From assembly GCA_034421515.1 (NCBI GenBank), contig DAOUKH010000055.1, positions 1 through 46,840 on the forward strand: a stretch of DNA of 46,840 nt. The letters run 5' to 3'. The position numbers were made by a program, and so were the translations under genes. Within the stretch, counting starts at the first letter, position 1, and each line of letters starts with the position of its first letter. The DNA comes from DAOUKH01 sp034421515 (GTDB taxonomy: Bacteria > Chloroflexota > Dehalococcoidia > SHYB01). Below the pieces are notes generated by a model. It had not been told where the DNA came from. It worked only from the letters and a program-made list of their open reading frames with translations, and ran no database searches. Below, piece by piece: positions 7,032 through 14,673 of the stretch.

Positions 7032-8531
7032 CTACTTGGCAAGGCCGACCGCGCGGGTCTCCCGCACGACGGTCACCTTGATCTGACCGGGGTAGATCAT
7101 GGTGTCCTGGATCTTCTGGGCCACGTCGTGGGCGAGCTTGGCCGCCTGGACGTCATCCACCTTCCTGGGTTGCACCATGATCCGGACCTCGCGTCCGGCC
7201 TGGATCGCGTACGCCTTCTCCACGCCCTCGAAGCTCGTCGCGGTCGCCTCGAGGTCCTGGAGCCGCTTGACGTACATCTCGGCGGTATCCCGGCGAGCTC
7301 CCGGCCGGCCTCCGCTGATCGCGTCGGCGGCGGCGACGATGAACGCCTCGACGTTGATCCGGTCGTCGTCGTGGTGCTCCTCGATGGCGGCCGCGACTTC
7401 AGGATTGATGCCGTACTTGCGGGCGATCTCGCCGCCGATCTCGGCGTGGCCGCCCTCGATCTCATGCGTGAGCGCCTTGCCGAGGTCGTGAAGCAGCGCT
7501 CCCGCCTTGCAGACTTGGGCATTGGCGCCGATCTCGGAGGCCATCATGCCCGCGAGGTGCGCCGCCTCGACGCTGTGCTTCAGCACGTTCTGCCCATAGC
7601 TGGTGCGGTAACGCAGCCGTCCGAGCAGGGCGGTGACCTCGGAGGAGAGGCCGAGAACGCCGGCGTCGATCACCGCCTGTTCACCGGCCTTGCGCATGCC
7701 CTCCTCGACCTCTTCGCGGGCCTTGTTCACCATCTCTTCGATGCGGGTGGGGTGAATGCGCCCGTCAAGCATGAGCTTCTGCACGGCGACCTTGGCCACC
7801 TCGCGGCGGATGGGGTCGTAGCCGGAAAGCGTTACCGCCTCCGGCGTGTCGTCGATCACGAGGTCGACGCCGGTCGCCTGTTCAAGGGCGCGGATGTTGC
7901 GCCCCTCGCGCCCGATAAGGCGCCCCTTCATGTCGTCGCTGGGGAGGGGGATCACGGACACTGTGGTCTCGGAGACCACGTCCGAGGTCAGCCGCTGGAT
8001 TGACAGCGCGATCGCCTTGCGGGCCTTCATGTCGGCCTCGTCGGCGATACGGCGGTCGATCTCGTGGATCTTCTTGGCCGCTTCGAGCTCTAGCTCGTTC
8101 TCGACGCTCCTGAAAAGCTCGGCGAGCGCATCCTCTTTGGAGAGGCCGGAGACGCGTTCGAGCTCGGCCACCTGTTGGCCGCGCGCTGTCTCTAGCTCCG
8201 CTCGCAGGTCGTCTAGCCCGCGCTCCTTCTCTCTGAGGTCCCGCTCTTTCCGGTCGACACCCTCGATCTTATTGTCGAGTGCATCTTCTTTCTGAGCGAG
8301 TCGTCGCTCCTGTCGTTGAACGTCTTGTCTGCGCTCTTTGTACTCGGCCTCGGCGGCAGCGCGCGTCTTGTTCGCTTCGGCGCGCGCCTCTTTGACGACT
8401 TGCTCGCGCCTAGCCTCCGCCTTGTTGATGATCCCGTCAGCCTGCTGTTCAGCGGCTTCGACTTTCTTGGTCAGCCCCCCGGTCACCAGCGCCACGAAAC
8501 CTTCGATGACGCGGCTAATTGGGTTAGCCAA
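7032..8531 (-). CDS. rny: Ribonuclease Y
   Basis: A 499-residue endoribonuclease that initiates mRNA decay. A long charged coiled coil occupies about 20-125. The KH domain carries GRLIGREGRNI (203-213). The HD domain carries LKHSVEAAHL (His319) and LLHDLGKA (His348, Asp349). The start is a TTG at 8531 with AAGGA 9 nt upstream. The N-terminus (about 5-20, VIEGFVALVTGGL) is only mildly hydrophobic and lacks the clear transmembrane helix typical of Firmicute RNase Y, so anchoring may be peripheral. A promoter with good -35 and -10 elements lies upstream. Downstream is ymdB. Confidence 0.95.
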   Translation of the reverse strand: MANPISRVIEGFVALVTGGLTKKVEAAEQQADGIINKAEARREQVVKEARAEANKTRAAAEAEYKERRQDVQRQERRLAQKEDALDNKIEGVDRKERDLREKERGLDDLRAELETARGQQVAELERVSGLSKEDALAELFRSVENELELEAAKKIHEIDRRIADEADMKARKAIALSIQRLTSDVVSETTVSVIPLPSDDMKGRLIGREGRNIRALEQATGVDLVIDDTPEAVTLSGYDPIRREVAKVAVQKLMLDGRIHPTRIEEMVNKAREEVEEGMRKAGEQAVIDAGVLGLSSEVTALLGRLRYRTSYGQNVLKHSVEAAHLAGMMASEIGANAQVCKAGALLHDLGKALTHEIEGGHAEIGGEIARKYGINPEVAAAIEEHHDDDRINVEAFIVAAADAISGGRPGARRDTAEMYVKRLQDLEATATSFEGVEKAYAIQAGREVRIMVQPRKVDDVQAAKLAHDVAQKIQDTMIYPGQIKVTVVRETRAVGLAK

Positions 8532-8608
8532 CTTCTACCGTCCTTTCTTTACTCTGCTGTCGTTTCCTTCCGGTATGGGCCTGTGAAAAGCCCAATGTTT
8601 TCCCCGTC

Positions 8609-8638
8609 ATTATCGGCCCCGTCGATTTTGAGTGTCAA
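8609..8638 (-). promoter_or_regulatory. Promoter of rny
   Basis: On the minus strand TTGACA (8633-8638) and GATAAT (8609-8614) are spaced by 18 nt. This would give a leader of about 70 nt before the TTG start of rny. It is back-to-back with the promoter of the DUF35 gene, with the two -35 boxes 28 nt apart. Confidence 0.65.
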
Positions 8639-8666
8639 GGTTGGCGGATTTCGTCAGACCCGTTCG

Positions 8667-8695
8667 TTGACAGGAGTAGGGCGCCTTTCTACAAT
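8667..8695 (+). promoter_or_regulatory. Promoter of the DUF35 gene
   Basis: TTGACA (8667-8672), a 17-nt spacer and TACAAT (8690-8695) make a near-consensus sigma-70-type promoter. Transcription would start near 8702. This decides the start of the downstream gene: an in-frame ATG at 8694 overlaps the -10 box and would not be transcribed, whereas the ATG at 8742 lies about 40 nt into the mRNA. Confidence 0.75.
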
Positions 8696-8741
8696 GCCCG
8701 TCTACTCAGTTGGGTCCGGCGCGGCCCCGCGAGGCGAACCC

Positions 8742-9155
8742 ATGGCCAACGCACCCTTTCCCACCCCGCTTCCCGACCCATGGAGCGTTGAGTTCTGGGA
8801 GGGCTGCAAACGGGGCGAGCTTCTGCTCCAGCAGTGTTCCGGCTGCGGCAAGCCCCGCCACTTCCCCAGGCTCACCTGCCCCTCTTGCGGCAACGAGGAG
8901 TACGGCTGGACCAAGGCAAGCGGGAAGGGCTCCCTCTACAGCTTCATCGTGGTCCACCCTCCCACCTTGCCCGCCTTCAAGGACGACGTTCCGTATCCCG
9001 TGGTGCTGGTCAAACTCGAAGAGGGGCCGCGCATGGTGAGCAACGTGGTCGACTGCGCCAACGAGGACCTCGAGATCGGCATGCCGCTCGAAGTCGTCTT
9101 CGACCCCGTGACCGAAGACCTGACGCTGCCCAAGTTTCGACCGGCGGCCACCTAA
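8742..9155 (+). CDS. Zn-ribbon/OB-fold DUF35 protein
   Basis: A 137-residue protein of the DUF35 family: an N-terminal helix with DPWSVEFWEGCKRGEL, a rubredoxin-like zinc ribbon (C32, C35, C46, C49; CSGCGK and CPSCGN), then an OB-fold with SFIVVHPP and VVLVKLEEGPRMVSN. In known systems these proteins bind thiolase-like or hydratase partners, such as ChsH2 in steroid side-chain degradation. No thiolase lies in the window, so it is an orphan whose partner is elsewhere. The ATG at 8742 has GAGG 7 nt upstream. The OB fold is complete and length is typical. Confidence 0.88.
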   Translation: MANAPFPTPLPDPWSVEFWEGCKRGELLLQQCSGCGKPRHFPRLTCPSCGNEEYGWTKASGKGSLYSFIVVHPPTLPAFKDDVPYPVVLVKLEEGPRMVSNVVDCANEDLEIGMPLEVVFDPVTEDLTLPKFRPAAT

Positions 9156-9179
9156 CTCCACCGGGGCGCCCATGCCCCT

Positions 9180-9668
9180 CTAGGGGCAGGCGTCGAGCGG
9201 CACGTCCCCGAATTGCTGCCCCTCAGATGCGTTGGCCGTGATGGGCGCCTTCCAATCAAGCGCGGCGAGCTCGGCCCAGGTGTAGACGGCGCAGTGGCGG
9301 AGCTCGTCCTCGCAGCCACCGTCGACGGTGCAGCTCTCCTGCTCGAAGTCCAGGCTGTAGGCCTGTACCACGTACCGCGCCGCTGCCTCGGCCTCGTCGG
9401 AGGGAAAGAGGGCGAAGTTGCTCACCGTGGCCCCGCCGCCGGCGACGGCCTGCGCCTCCCCGTTCACGTAGATCACCAGGTCTTCGTCGGTCTCGTTGAC
9501 GAACGAGGAATCCACGAAGCCCCCGGGCACGAAGGCGACGACGAGGGCCATCATCCCCACGCCCACGGCTATGGCTCCGGTGACCAAGGCGGCGACGACG
9601 AGGATGATGCGCCGCCGACGGTGCGCCTCCTCCAACGGGTCGTGCGCGCGGTGCGGGTCGGGGTGCAT
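9180..9668 (-). CDS. Hypothetical single-pass membrane protein
   Basis: I do not recognise a family. From the ATG at 9668 the product is 162 residues: a short His/Arg-rich cytosolic start ending in RRRR, one hydrophobic helix at about 21-47, then an exported domain. The exported domain has four cysteines (113, 119, 126, 161) that could form disulfides, and a beta-rich stretch (VNETDEDLVIYVNG) of the kind seen in small envelope proteins. No clear Shine-Dalgarno sequence precedes the ATG, so the start is uncertain. It converges on the DUF35 gene 24 bp away, where a short inverted repeat (GCCCCT-CT-AGGGGC) spans its stop. Confidence 0.55.
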   Translation of the reverse strand: MHPDPHRAHDPLEEAHRRRRIILVVAALVTGAIAVGVGMMALVVAFVPGGFVDSSFVNETDEDLVIYVNGEAQAVAGGGATVSNFALFPSDEAEAAARYVVQAYSLDFEQESCTVDGGCEDELRHCAVYTWAELAALDWKAPITANASEGQQFGDVPLDACP

Positions 9669-9779
9669 GGGAGAACTGTGCTGCGGGGCCGGGCGGCTCG
9701 CGCCAACAGGTTGCAATGGGCGTGGGCATCGTAGCACACAGCGGTGCGGGGCCCGCGTCGGCGCCAGGAGTGCGGTACC

Positions 9780-10733
9780 ATGAACTTACGGCGCGCCACG
9801 GCGCCAGGTCTCGGGGGAATCGCCATCGCCATCGCTTTTGATTTCGCCGGTTTCGCCGGCGCGGGCATACGCCGCGTGGCGGCGGCTGCGGTGCTGGTGG
9901 GGCTTGGTCTGGGTTTGGCGCCCGCGGCGGTAGTAGCCCAGGACGAGACAGCTCCGACGCTAACGGAGACCGCGGGCGGATACGAGGTCTCCTTCTTCAT
10001 CGATCCCTTCCCCGCCGCCGCGGGGGCGCTGGGGCGCATCGAGGTCGCCGTCGCGGCGTCCGGCGGGCCCGTGGTCGGCGTGACCGCCTCGCTGGAGATC
10101 ATCGACCCGCTCGACGGCGCGGTGTCGCGGGTCGCACTGGAGCCGGACGAGGAGCGGCCGGGGCGGTTCGAGGAGGCGGGGTTCTTCTTCCCGCGCGAGG
10201 GTATGTGGACGACGCGTCTCCTCCTCGACGGCCCGCTGGGGCGTGAGTCGGTGGAGACCGTCATTCCAGCGACGGTCCGGGCCGTGGCCGACGAGATCGC
10301 GGAGGGCGTGGGCGGCCCGTATTCGATCAGCATCGGGTCCAACCCGGTGTCGCCGGTGGCGCACCTGGGGTCGCGGTTCACCGCGCTGGTGCTGACGCAC
10401 CCGGGCGAAGAGTCGGTGCCGGACTCCCGGCTCACCTACCGGTTCATCAACCCCGAGACCGGCGAGCGGCTCGACCTTGAAGGGACGAAGCGGCTCGACC
10501 AGCCCGACTTCTTCCAGAACCTGATCACGTTCCTGACGCCCGGAACGTGGCGTTTCACCACCACGGTGGAAAGCCCGCTAGGCACCGGGTCGATCGAGGG
10601 TCAAATCGTGGTGCGGGAGAACACCGACGCAGGCGTCGGGGGGACGGCTCTGTGGGCCTCGGTCATGGGACTCTTGATCTTCGGCGGCGCGTTCCTGGCC
10701 TGGCGCTACCGCAACGCGGCGAAGCGCGACTAG
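9780..10733 (+). CDS. Exported, C-terminally anchored YtkA-like domain protein
   Basis: A 317-residue envelope protein. A long N-terminal signal or membrane segment extends to about residue 53, where AVVAQDE looks like a cleavage region. The extracytoplasmic part begins with a beta-sandwich resembling YtkA/FixH-like domains (YEVSFFIDPFPAAAGALGRIEV through PGRFEEAGFFFPREGMWTTRL), then a second beta-rich part. Near the C-terminus ALWASVMGLLIFGGAFLAW is a transmembrane anchor followed by RYRNAAKRD on the cytosolic side. AGGAG precedes the ATG. YtkA-like proteins are often linked to metal handling or oxidase assembly, but nothing nearby supports a specific role. Its stop overlaps that of the mscS gene in a CTAG. 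Confidence 0.7.
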   Translation: MNLRRATAPGLGGIAIAIAFDFAGFAGAGIRRVAAAAVLVGLGLGLAPAAVVAQDETAPTLTETAGGYEVSFFIDPFPAAAGALGRIEVAVAASGGPVVGVTASLEIIDPLDGAVSRVALEPDEERPGRFEEAGFFFPREGMWTTRLLLDGPLGRESVETVIPATVRAVADEIAEGVGGPYSISIGSNPVSPVAHLGSRFTALVLTHPGEESVPDSRLTYRFINPETGERLDLEGTKRLDQPDFFQNLITFLTPGTWRFTTTVESPLGTGSIEGQIVVRENTDAGVGGTALWASVMGLLIFGGAFLAWRYRNAAKRD

Positions 10734-11917
10734 GGCTTCTCGCCTTCCGCCGGAGGGTGGAACGGCGGCTGGTCCGCGCCCCAGTAGATCGTCTGGTGCG
10801 GGAAGGGTATCTCGATGCCCAGCTCGTCGAAGCGGTACTTGACGCGCCTTCGGAACTCGCCGGTCACCCCCCACTGGGCGCCGGGCTTGGTCTGTCCGAG
10901 GCAGAGAATGTTGACCGATGAGTCGGCAAAGTCGCCGATCCGCAGCGCGGTGATCGGCGCCGTGATCTGCGGGCCCATGTCGGGGTCCTCGCTTAGCTCC
11001 TTGCCGATTTCGTTGAGGAGTTCCATGCAACGGTCGACGTCTTCCTTGTAGGCAATGGGAATGCTGAGGAGGACGCGGGCCTTCTCCTTGGTGTGGTTGG
11101 CGACGACGCCGATCGAGCCGTTGGGGATCACGTGCATGGAGTAGTCGAAGGCCCGGATGACCGTGCGCCGGAGGTTGACGTCCTCGACGCTTCCGGATTG
11201 GCCGGCAATTTCCACCCAGTCGCCGACGCGGTACTGCTCTTCGAGGATGATGAAGATGCCGGAAAGCACATCGCGCACCAGGCTCTGGGCGCCGAGGCCG
11301 ACGGCGATGCCCACCACGCCGGCAGCGGCGATCACGGGCGTCACGTTGATACCGAGCCCGCTGAGAATCATGAACAGGGCGGTAAGGTAGACCAAGACCT
11401 TGAACGCCCCGATGATCACGGCGGACAGCGTGGCCTCCCGCTTCTGGATCTCCTCGGGCAAAGTGTCGGGGCGGGCGCGGTCCTTGACGACGCCCAGGAT
11501 GATCTGCGGCACGGCCCGCTCGGCCGCCTTCACCAGGACAACGGCAATGCCGACGATGATGGCTATCTGGATAATCTCTTCGGCCAGGAACGACCCGACA
11601 GCGGCGCCGAAGTCGAGGAGCTCGGCATTGATCTGGGTGGTGTCCGCGCCGAGGCCGTTGGCGATGGAGACGCCGGCGCCGAAGAGGACCCAGCCGATGA
11701 CGAAGGCCGTGCCGAGAAGGGCGGCCGCTCTGTCGAGGACGGATAGGTCGCCGACGATCCAGACGTCGAGCTTGTGTACGGTGCGGACGATGAGGGGCGG
11801 CAGCCGCCGAAACACCAGCCCGGCGATGACAACGCCAAGGGCGGCGGCGAGGATGACCTGTACCCAGTTGATCTGGGTCTCCTCGGCGGCTTGGGCAAGG
11901 ACGGCAAGGAAGGGCAT
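10730..11917 (-). CDS. MscS-family small-conductance mechanosensitive channel
   Basis: A 395-residue channel that would open under membrane tension during hypo-osmotic shock. There are several N-terminal hydrophobic helices. The pore-lining TM3 and beta-domain start are clear in VIAAAGVVGIAVGLGAQSL followed by VRDVLSGIFIILEEQYRVGDWV, then the conserved loop GSVEDVNLRRTVIRAFDYSMHVIPNG. The C-terminal domain contains EIPFPHQTIYW, a hallmark ending. It is longer than E. coli MscS because of two extra N-terminal helices. The ATG at 11917 starts the predicted first exported segment; no strong SD is visible. A promoter lies just upstream. Confidence 0.9.
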   Translation of the reverse strand: MPFLAVLAQAAEETQINWVQVILAAALGVVIAGLVFRRLPPLIVRTVHKLDVWIVGDLSVLDRAAALLGTAFVIGWVLFGAGVSIANGLGADTTQINAELLDFGAAVGSFLAEEIIQIAIIVGIAVVLVKAAERAVPQIILGVVKDRARPDTLPEEIQKREATLSAVIIGAFKVLVYLTALFMILSGLGINVTPVIAAAGVVGIAVGLGAQSLVRDVLSGIFIILEEQYRVGDWVEIAGQSGSVEDVNLRRTVIRAFDYSMHVIPNGSIGVVANHTKEKARVLLSIPIAYKEDVDRCMELLNEIGKELSEDPDMGPQITAPITALRIGDFADSSVNILCLGQTKPGAQWGVTGEFRRRVKYRFDELGIEIPFPHQTIYWGADQPPFHPPAEGEKP

Positions 11918-11941
11918 GGGAGGGCGTCCGGAAGGCGTCCT

Positions 11942-11970
11942 AGTATGCCAACGGCGGGGCCGGAATGGAA
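11942..11970 (-). promoter_or_regulatory. Candidate promoter of the mscS gene
   Basis: Minus-strand TTCCAT (11965-11970), a 17-nt spacer and CATACT (11942-11947). The leader would be about 18 nt. The same -35 hexamer with the same spacing precedes gyrB on the other strand. Confidence 0.4.
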
Positions 11971-12050
11971 GGCGGGACGGCGCACGCTCCAGGCCGTCCG
12001 GCACTTAGCCGTGTTTCAGAACGCGGTTTCGTAATTTCTCTGTGCGCCGG

Positions 12051-12079
12051 TTCCATTTACTCCTGTCGCGTGGTAGAAT
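12051..12079 (+). promoter_or_regulatory. Candidate promoter of gyrB
   Basis: TTCCAT (12051-12056), a 17-nt spacer and TAGAAT (12074-12079). The leader before the gyrB ATG would be about 73 nt. No operator or supercoiling-response element is recognisable. Confidence 0.45.
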
Positions 12080-12158
12080 GTTATGGTAGCTTGGCCTGCG
12101 GTGAAGCCTGCCCTCCGGGGCCGCGAAAACGCCGGGGCCCATTCAGGAATTACACCTC

Positions 12159-14588
12159 ATGTCCATGCAGGCACAAGACGGCCCCGCGTCGCAAGACTAC
12201 ACCGCCGTAGACATCCAGGTGCTCGAGGGCACGGAGGCGGTCCGCCGCCGGCCCGGAATGTACATCGGGAGCACCGACGAGCGCGGCCTCCATCACCTGG
12301 TCTACGAGATCGTCGACAACGCCGTCGACGAGGCAATGGCGGGGCACTGCGACCGGATCGTCATCAAGATCGCGAAGGACGCGACGGTCACCGTCCAGGA
12401 CAACGGGCGGGGCATTCCCATCGACGTCCACCCCACCACCGGCCTGACCGGCCTCGAGACGGCGATGACGACGCTCCACGCCGGGGCCAAGTTCGGCGGC
12501 AGCGGCTACAAGGTCTCCGGCGGACTGCACGGGGTGGGCGCGCACGTGGTGAACGCCCTGTCCGCCAAGATGCGCGTCGAGGTGCAGCGCGACGGTCGGC
12601 ACGTGTTCCAAGAGTACTCGCGGGGCCGCCCCACCGGGCCGGTGACCGACATGCTGCCCATGGGGGCCCGCGGCACCACGGTCTCGTTCAAGTCCGACTC
12701 GCAGATCTTCGGCGAGCACGAGTATGACTTCGCCACGCTGGCGACCCGCCTGCGCGAGATGGCCTATCTCAACGCCGGCCTTGAAATCCAACTGGTCGAC
12801 GAGCGCTCCGACCGCGAGGTCACCTTCTATTTCGACGGCGGCATCGCCAGCTTCGTCCGGCACCTGAACGCCTCGCGGCACACCGTCTTCGACAAGCCGC
12901 TGCACATCACGCGGGTCGTCGAGGACGCCACGATCGAGGTCGCCCTGCAGTACAACGACGGCTTCGCCGAGACCGTCATGTGCTTCGCGAACTGCATCAA
13001 CACGCGCGACGGCGGCACGCACCTGACCGGCTTCCGATCGGCGCTGACCCGGGTGATCAACGACTACGCGCGTAAGCAGAAGCTGATCAAGGACGACATG
13101 CCGAACCTCCAAGGCGAGGACGTCCGCGAGGGCCTGACGGCGGTCATCAGCGTGCGGATCACCGATCCGCAGTTCGAGGGGCAGACGAAGGGCAAGCTGG
13201 GCAACCCGGAGGTGAAGGGGTACGTCGAGACGGTGATGAACGAGTCGCTGTCGGCGTGGCTCGAAGAGCACCCGGCGGACGCCCGCCGCATCATCGACAA
13301 GTGCCTGACCGCGGCCCGCGCCCGCGAGGCCGCCCGCAAGGCCCGCGATCTCGTGCAGCGGAAGACCGCCATGGAGGGCGGCACCCTCCCCGGCAAGCTG
13401 GCCGACTGCTCGGAGCGGGACCCGGCGAACTGCGAAATCTACATCGTCGAGGGCGAATCGGCGGGCGGCTCGGCCAAGATGGGGCGGGACCGCCGCTTCC
13501 AGGCGATCCTCCCGCTCAAGGGCAAGATTCTCAACGTGGAGAAGGCGCGCCTCGACCGGATGCTCAACCACGAGGAGATCCGGGCCCTGATCACCGCGCT
13601 GGGCGCGGGCATCGGCGAGACTTGGGACATCGAGAAGCTCCGGTATCACCGCATCATCATCATGACGGACGCCGACGTGGACGGCTCCCACATCCGCACC
13701 CTGCTGCTCACCTTCTTCTTCCGCCACATGGAGCAGCTGATCGAGAACGACAATCTGTTCATCGCCCAGCCGCCGCTCTACCGCGTCGCGGTGGGCAGGG
13801 ACGCCCACTGGGTGTTCAGCGAGCGCGAGAAGGACCGCATGATCCTCGAGCTGGCGCTGCGGGACGTCACCGCGAGCTCCGGCGGCAAAAAGGGCAAAAA
13901 GGACGCCGAGGGCGAGCCGCTCCGGCCGCGCGCGGCGAACATCCATGCCCTGCGCTCGCTGCTAAGCGACCTCGAAGGACGCGGCTACACCCGCGACCTC
14001 CTCTTCGCGCTGCTGCGCAGCATCGACTTCGACTTCCTGGAAGGCATCGACTTCAACGACCGGGAGTCGGTCGAGGAGCTCGGCCGGAAGCTCGAGGAGC
14101 TCGAACCCGTGAGCGAGGCCAACGTGCGGGGCAACGAGTACACCTCGTTCGAGCTGAGCGTGCGCAACGGCGGTCCTCAGACCGCCGCCTTCGGCTCCTC
14201 GTTCGTGGGCGGCACGCTGCGCCGGCTCTACGACGAGTACGCCACGCTGGCCGAGTACGACGCCGGCGCGACCTACACGGTGAAGCGCCGCGACCGGGAC
14301 CTCGGCGCGTTTGACTCGGCGCCCGCCCTCATCGACATGGTGGACGAGATCCTCGAAGGCGGCGTGCGGGGGCTCAACCTGCAGCGCTACAAGGGCCTCG
14401 GCGAGATGAACCCCGAGCAGCTCTGGGAGAGCACCATGAACCCGGAGACCCGCACCCTGCTCAAGGTCGACATCGACAACCTCACCGATTGCCAGGACGC
14501 CTTCACCACGCTCATGGGCGAAGAGGTCGCCCCGCGGAAGGCCTTCATCCAGAGCCACGCCAAGGCGGTCAAGAACCTCGACGTCTAG
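12159..14588 (+). CDS. gyrB: DNA gyrase subunit B, long form with a TOPRIM-region insertion
   Basis: The ATPase/TOPRIM subunit of gyrase (809 residues), which drives negative supercoiling with GyrA. The GHKL ATPase motifs are EIVDNAVDEAM (about 50-60), DNGRGIP (81-87) and GGLHGVGAHVVNAL (121-134). The TOPRIM motifs are EGESAGGSAK (431-440) and the metal-binding DADVDG (504-509). The tail motif LQRYKGLGEMNPEQLW (741-756) is present. About 170 extra residues lie between the TOPRIM core and this tail (about 565-735), an arrangement like the 804-residue E. coli GyrB rather than the ~640-residue form of most Gram-positive-type bacteria. AGGA lies upstream of the ATG. gyrA is not in the window. Confidence 0.97.
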   Translation: MSMQAQDGPASQDYTAVDIQVLEGTEAVRRRPGMYIGSTDERGLHHLVYEIVDNAVDEAMAGHCDRIVIKIAKDATVTVQDNGRGIPIDVHPTTGLTGLETAMTTLHAGAKFGGSGYKVSGGLHGVGAHVVNALSAKMRVEVQRDGRHVFQEYSRGRPTGPVTDMLPMGARGTTVSFKSDSQIFGEHEYDFATLATRLREMAYLNAGLEIQLVDERSDREVTFYFDGGIASFVRHLNASRHTVFDKPLHITRVVEDATIEVALQYNDGFAETVMCFANCINTRDGGTHLTGFRSALTRVINDYARKQKLIKDDMPNLQGEDVREGLTAVISVRITDPQFEGQTKGKLGNPEVKGYVETVMNESLSAWLEEHPADARRIIDKCLTAARAREAARKARDLVQRKTAMEGGTLPGKLADCSERDPANCEIYIVEGESAGGSAKMGRDRRFQAILPLKGKILNVEKARLDRMLNHEEIRALITALGAGIGETWDIEKLRYHRIIIMTDADVDGSHIRTLLLTFFFRHMEQLIENDNLFIAQPPLYRVAVGRDAHWVFSEREKDRMILELALRDVTASSGGKKGKKDAEGEPLRPRAANIHALRSLLSDLEGRGYTRDLLFALLRSIDFDFLEGIDFNDRESVEELGRKLEELEPVSEANVRGNEYTSFELSVRNGGPQTAAFGSSFVGGTLRRLYDEYATLAEYDAGATYTVKRRDRDLGAFDSAPALIDMVDEILEGGVRGLNLQRYKGLGEMNPEQLWESTMNPETRTLLKVDIDNLTDCQDAFTTLMGEEVAPRKAFIQSHAKAVKNLDV

Positions 14589-14619
14589 CGCGTCTGCACT
14601 CTATCCGCAGTGAACGAAA

Positions 14620-14646
14620 AAGAGGCGGACCGACGGTCCGCCTCTT
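14620..14646. terminator. Bidirectional terminator between gyrB and nadD-pyrE
   Basis: A perfect 12-bp stem (14620-14631 with 14635-14646, loop GAC) lies between two convergent genes. Read on the minus strand the stem ends in a run of five T, a good intrinsic terminator for nadD-pyrE. On the plus strand it is followed by CGTTTG, a weaker tract for gyrB. Confidence 0.85.
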
Positions 14647-14673
14647 CGTTTGTCCGAAGCTCCCGTCCGCGAC

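Noticed and set aside
8694..8741. In-frame upstream ATG as start of the DUF35 gene
   Set aside because: It overlaps the -10 box TACAAT of a near-consensus promoter and would precede the transcription start.
12150..13946. Long open frame (598 codons) antisense to gyrB
   Set aside because: It is a by-product of GC-rich codons in gyrB; it has no motif, and gyrB on the plus strand has complete family signatures.
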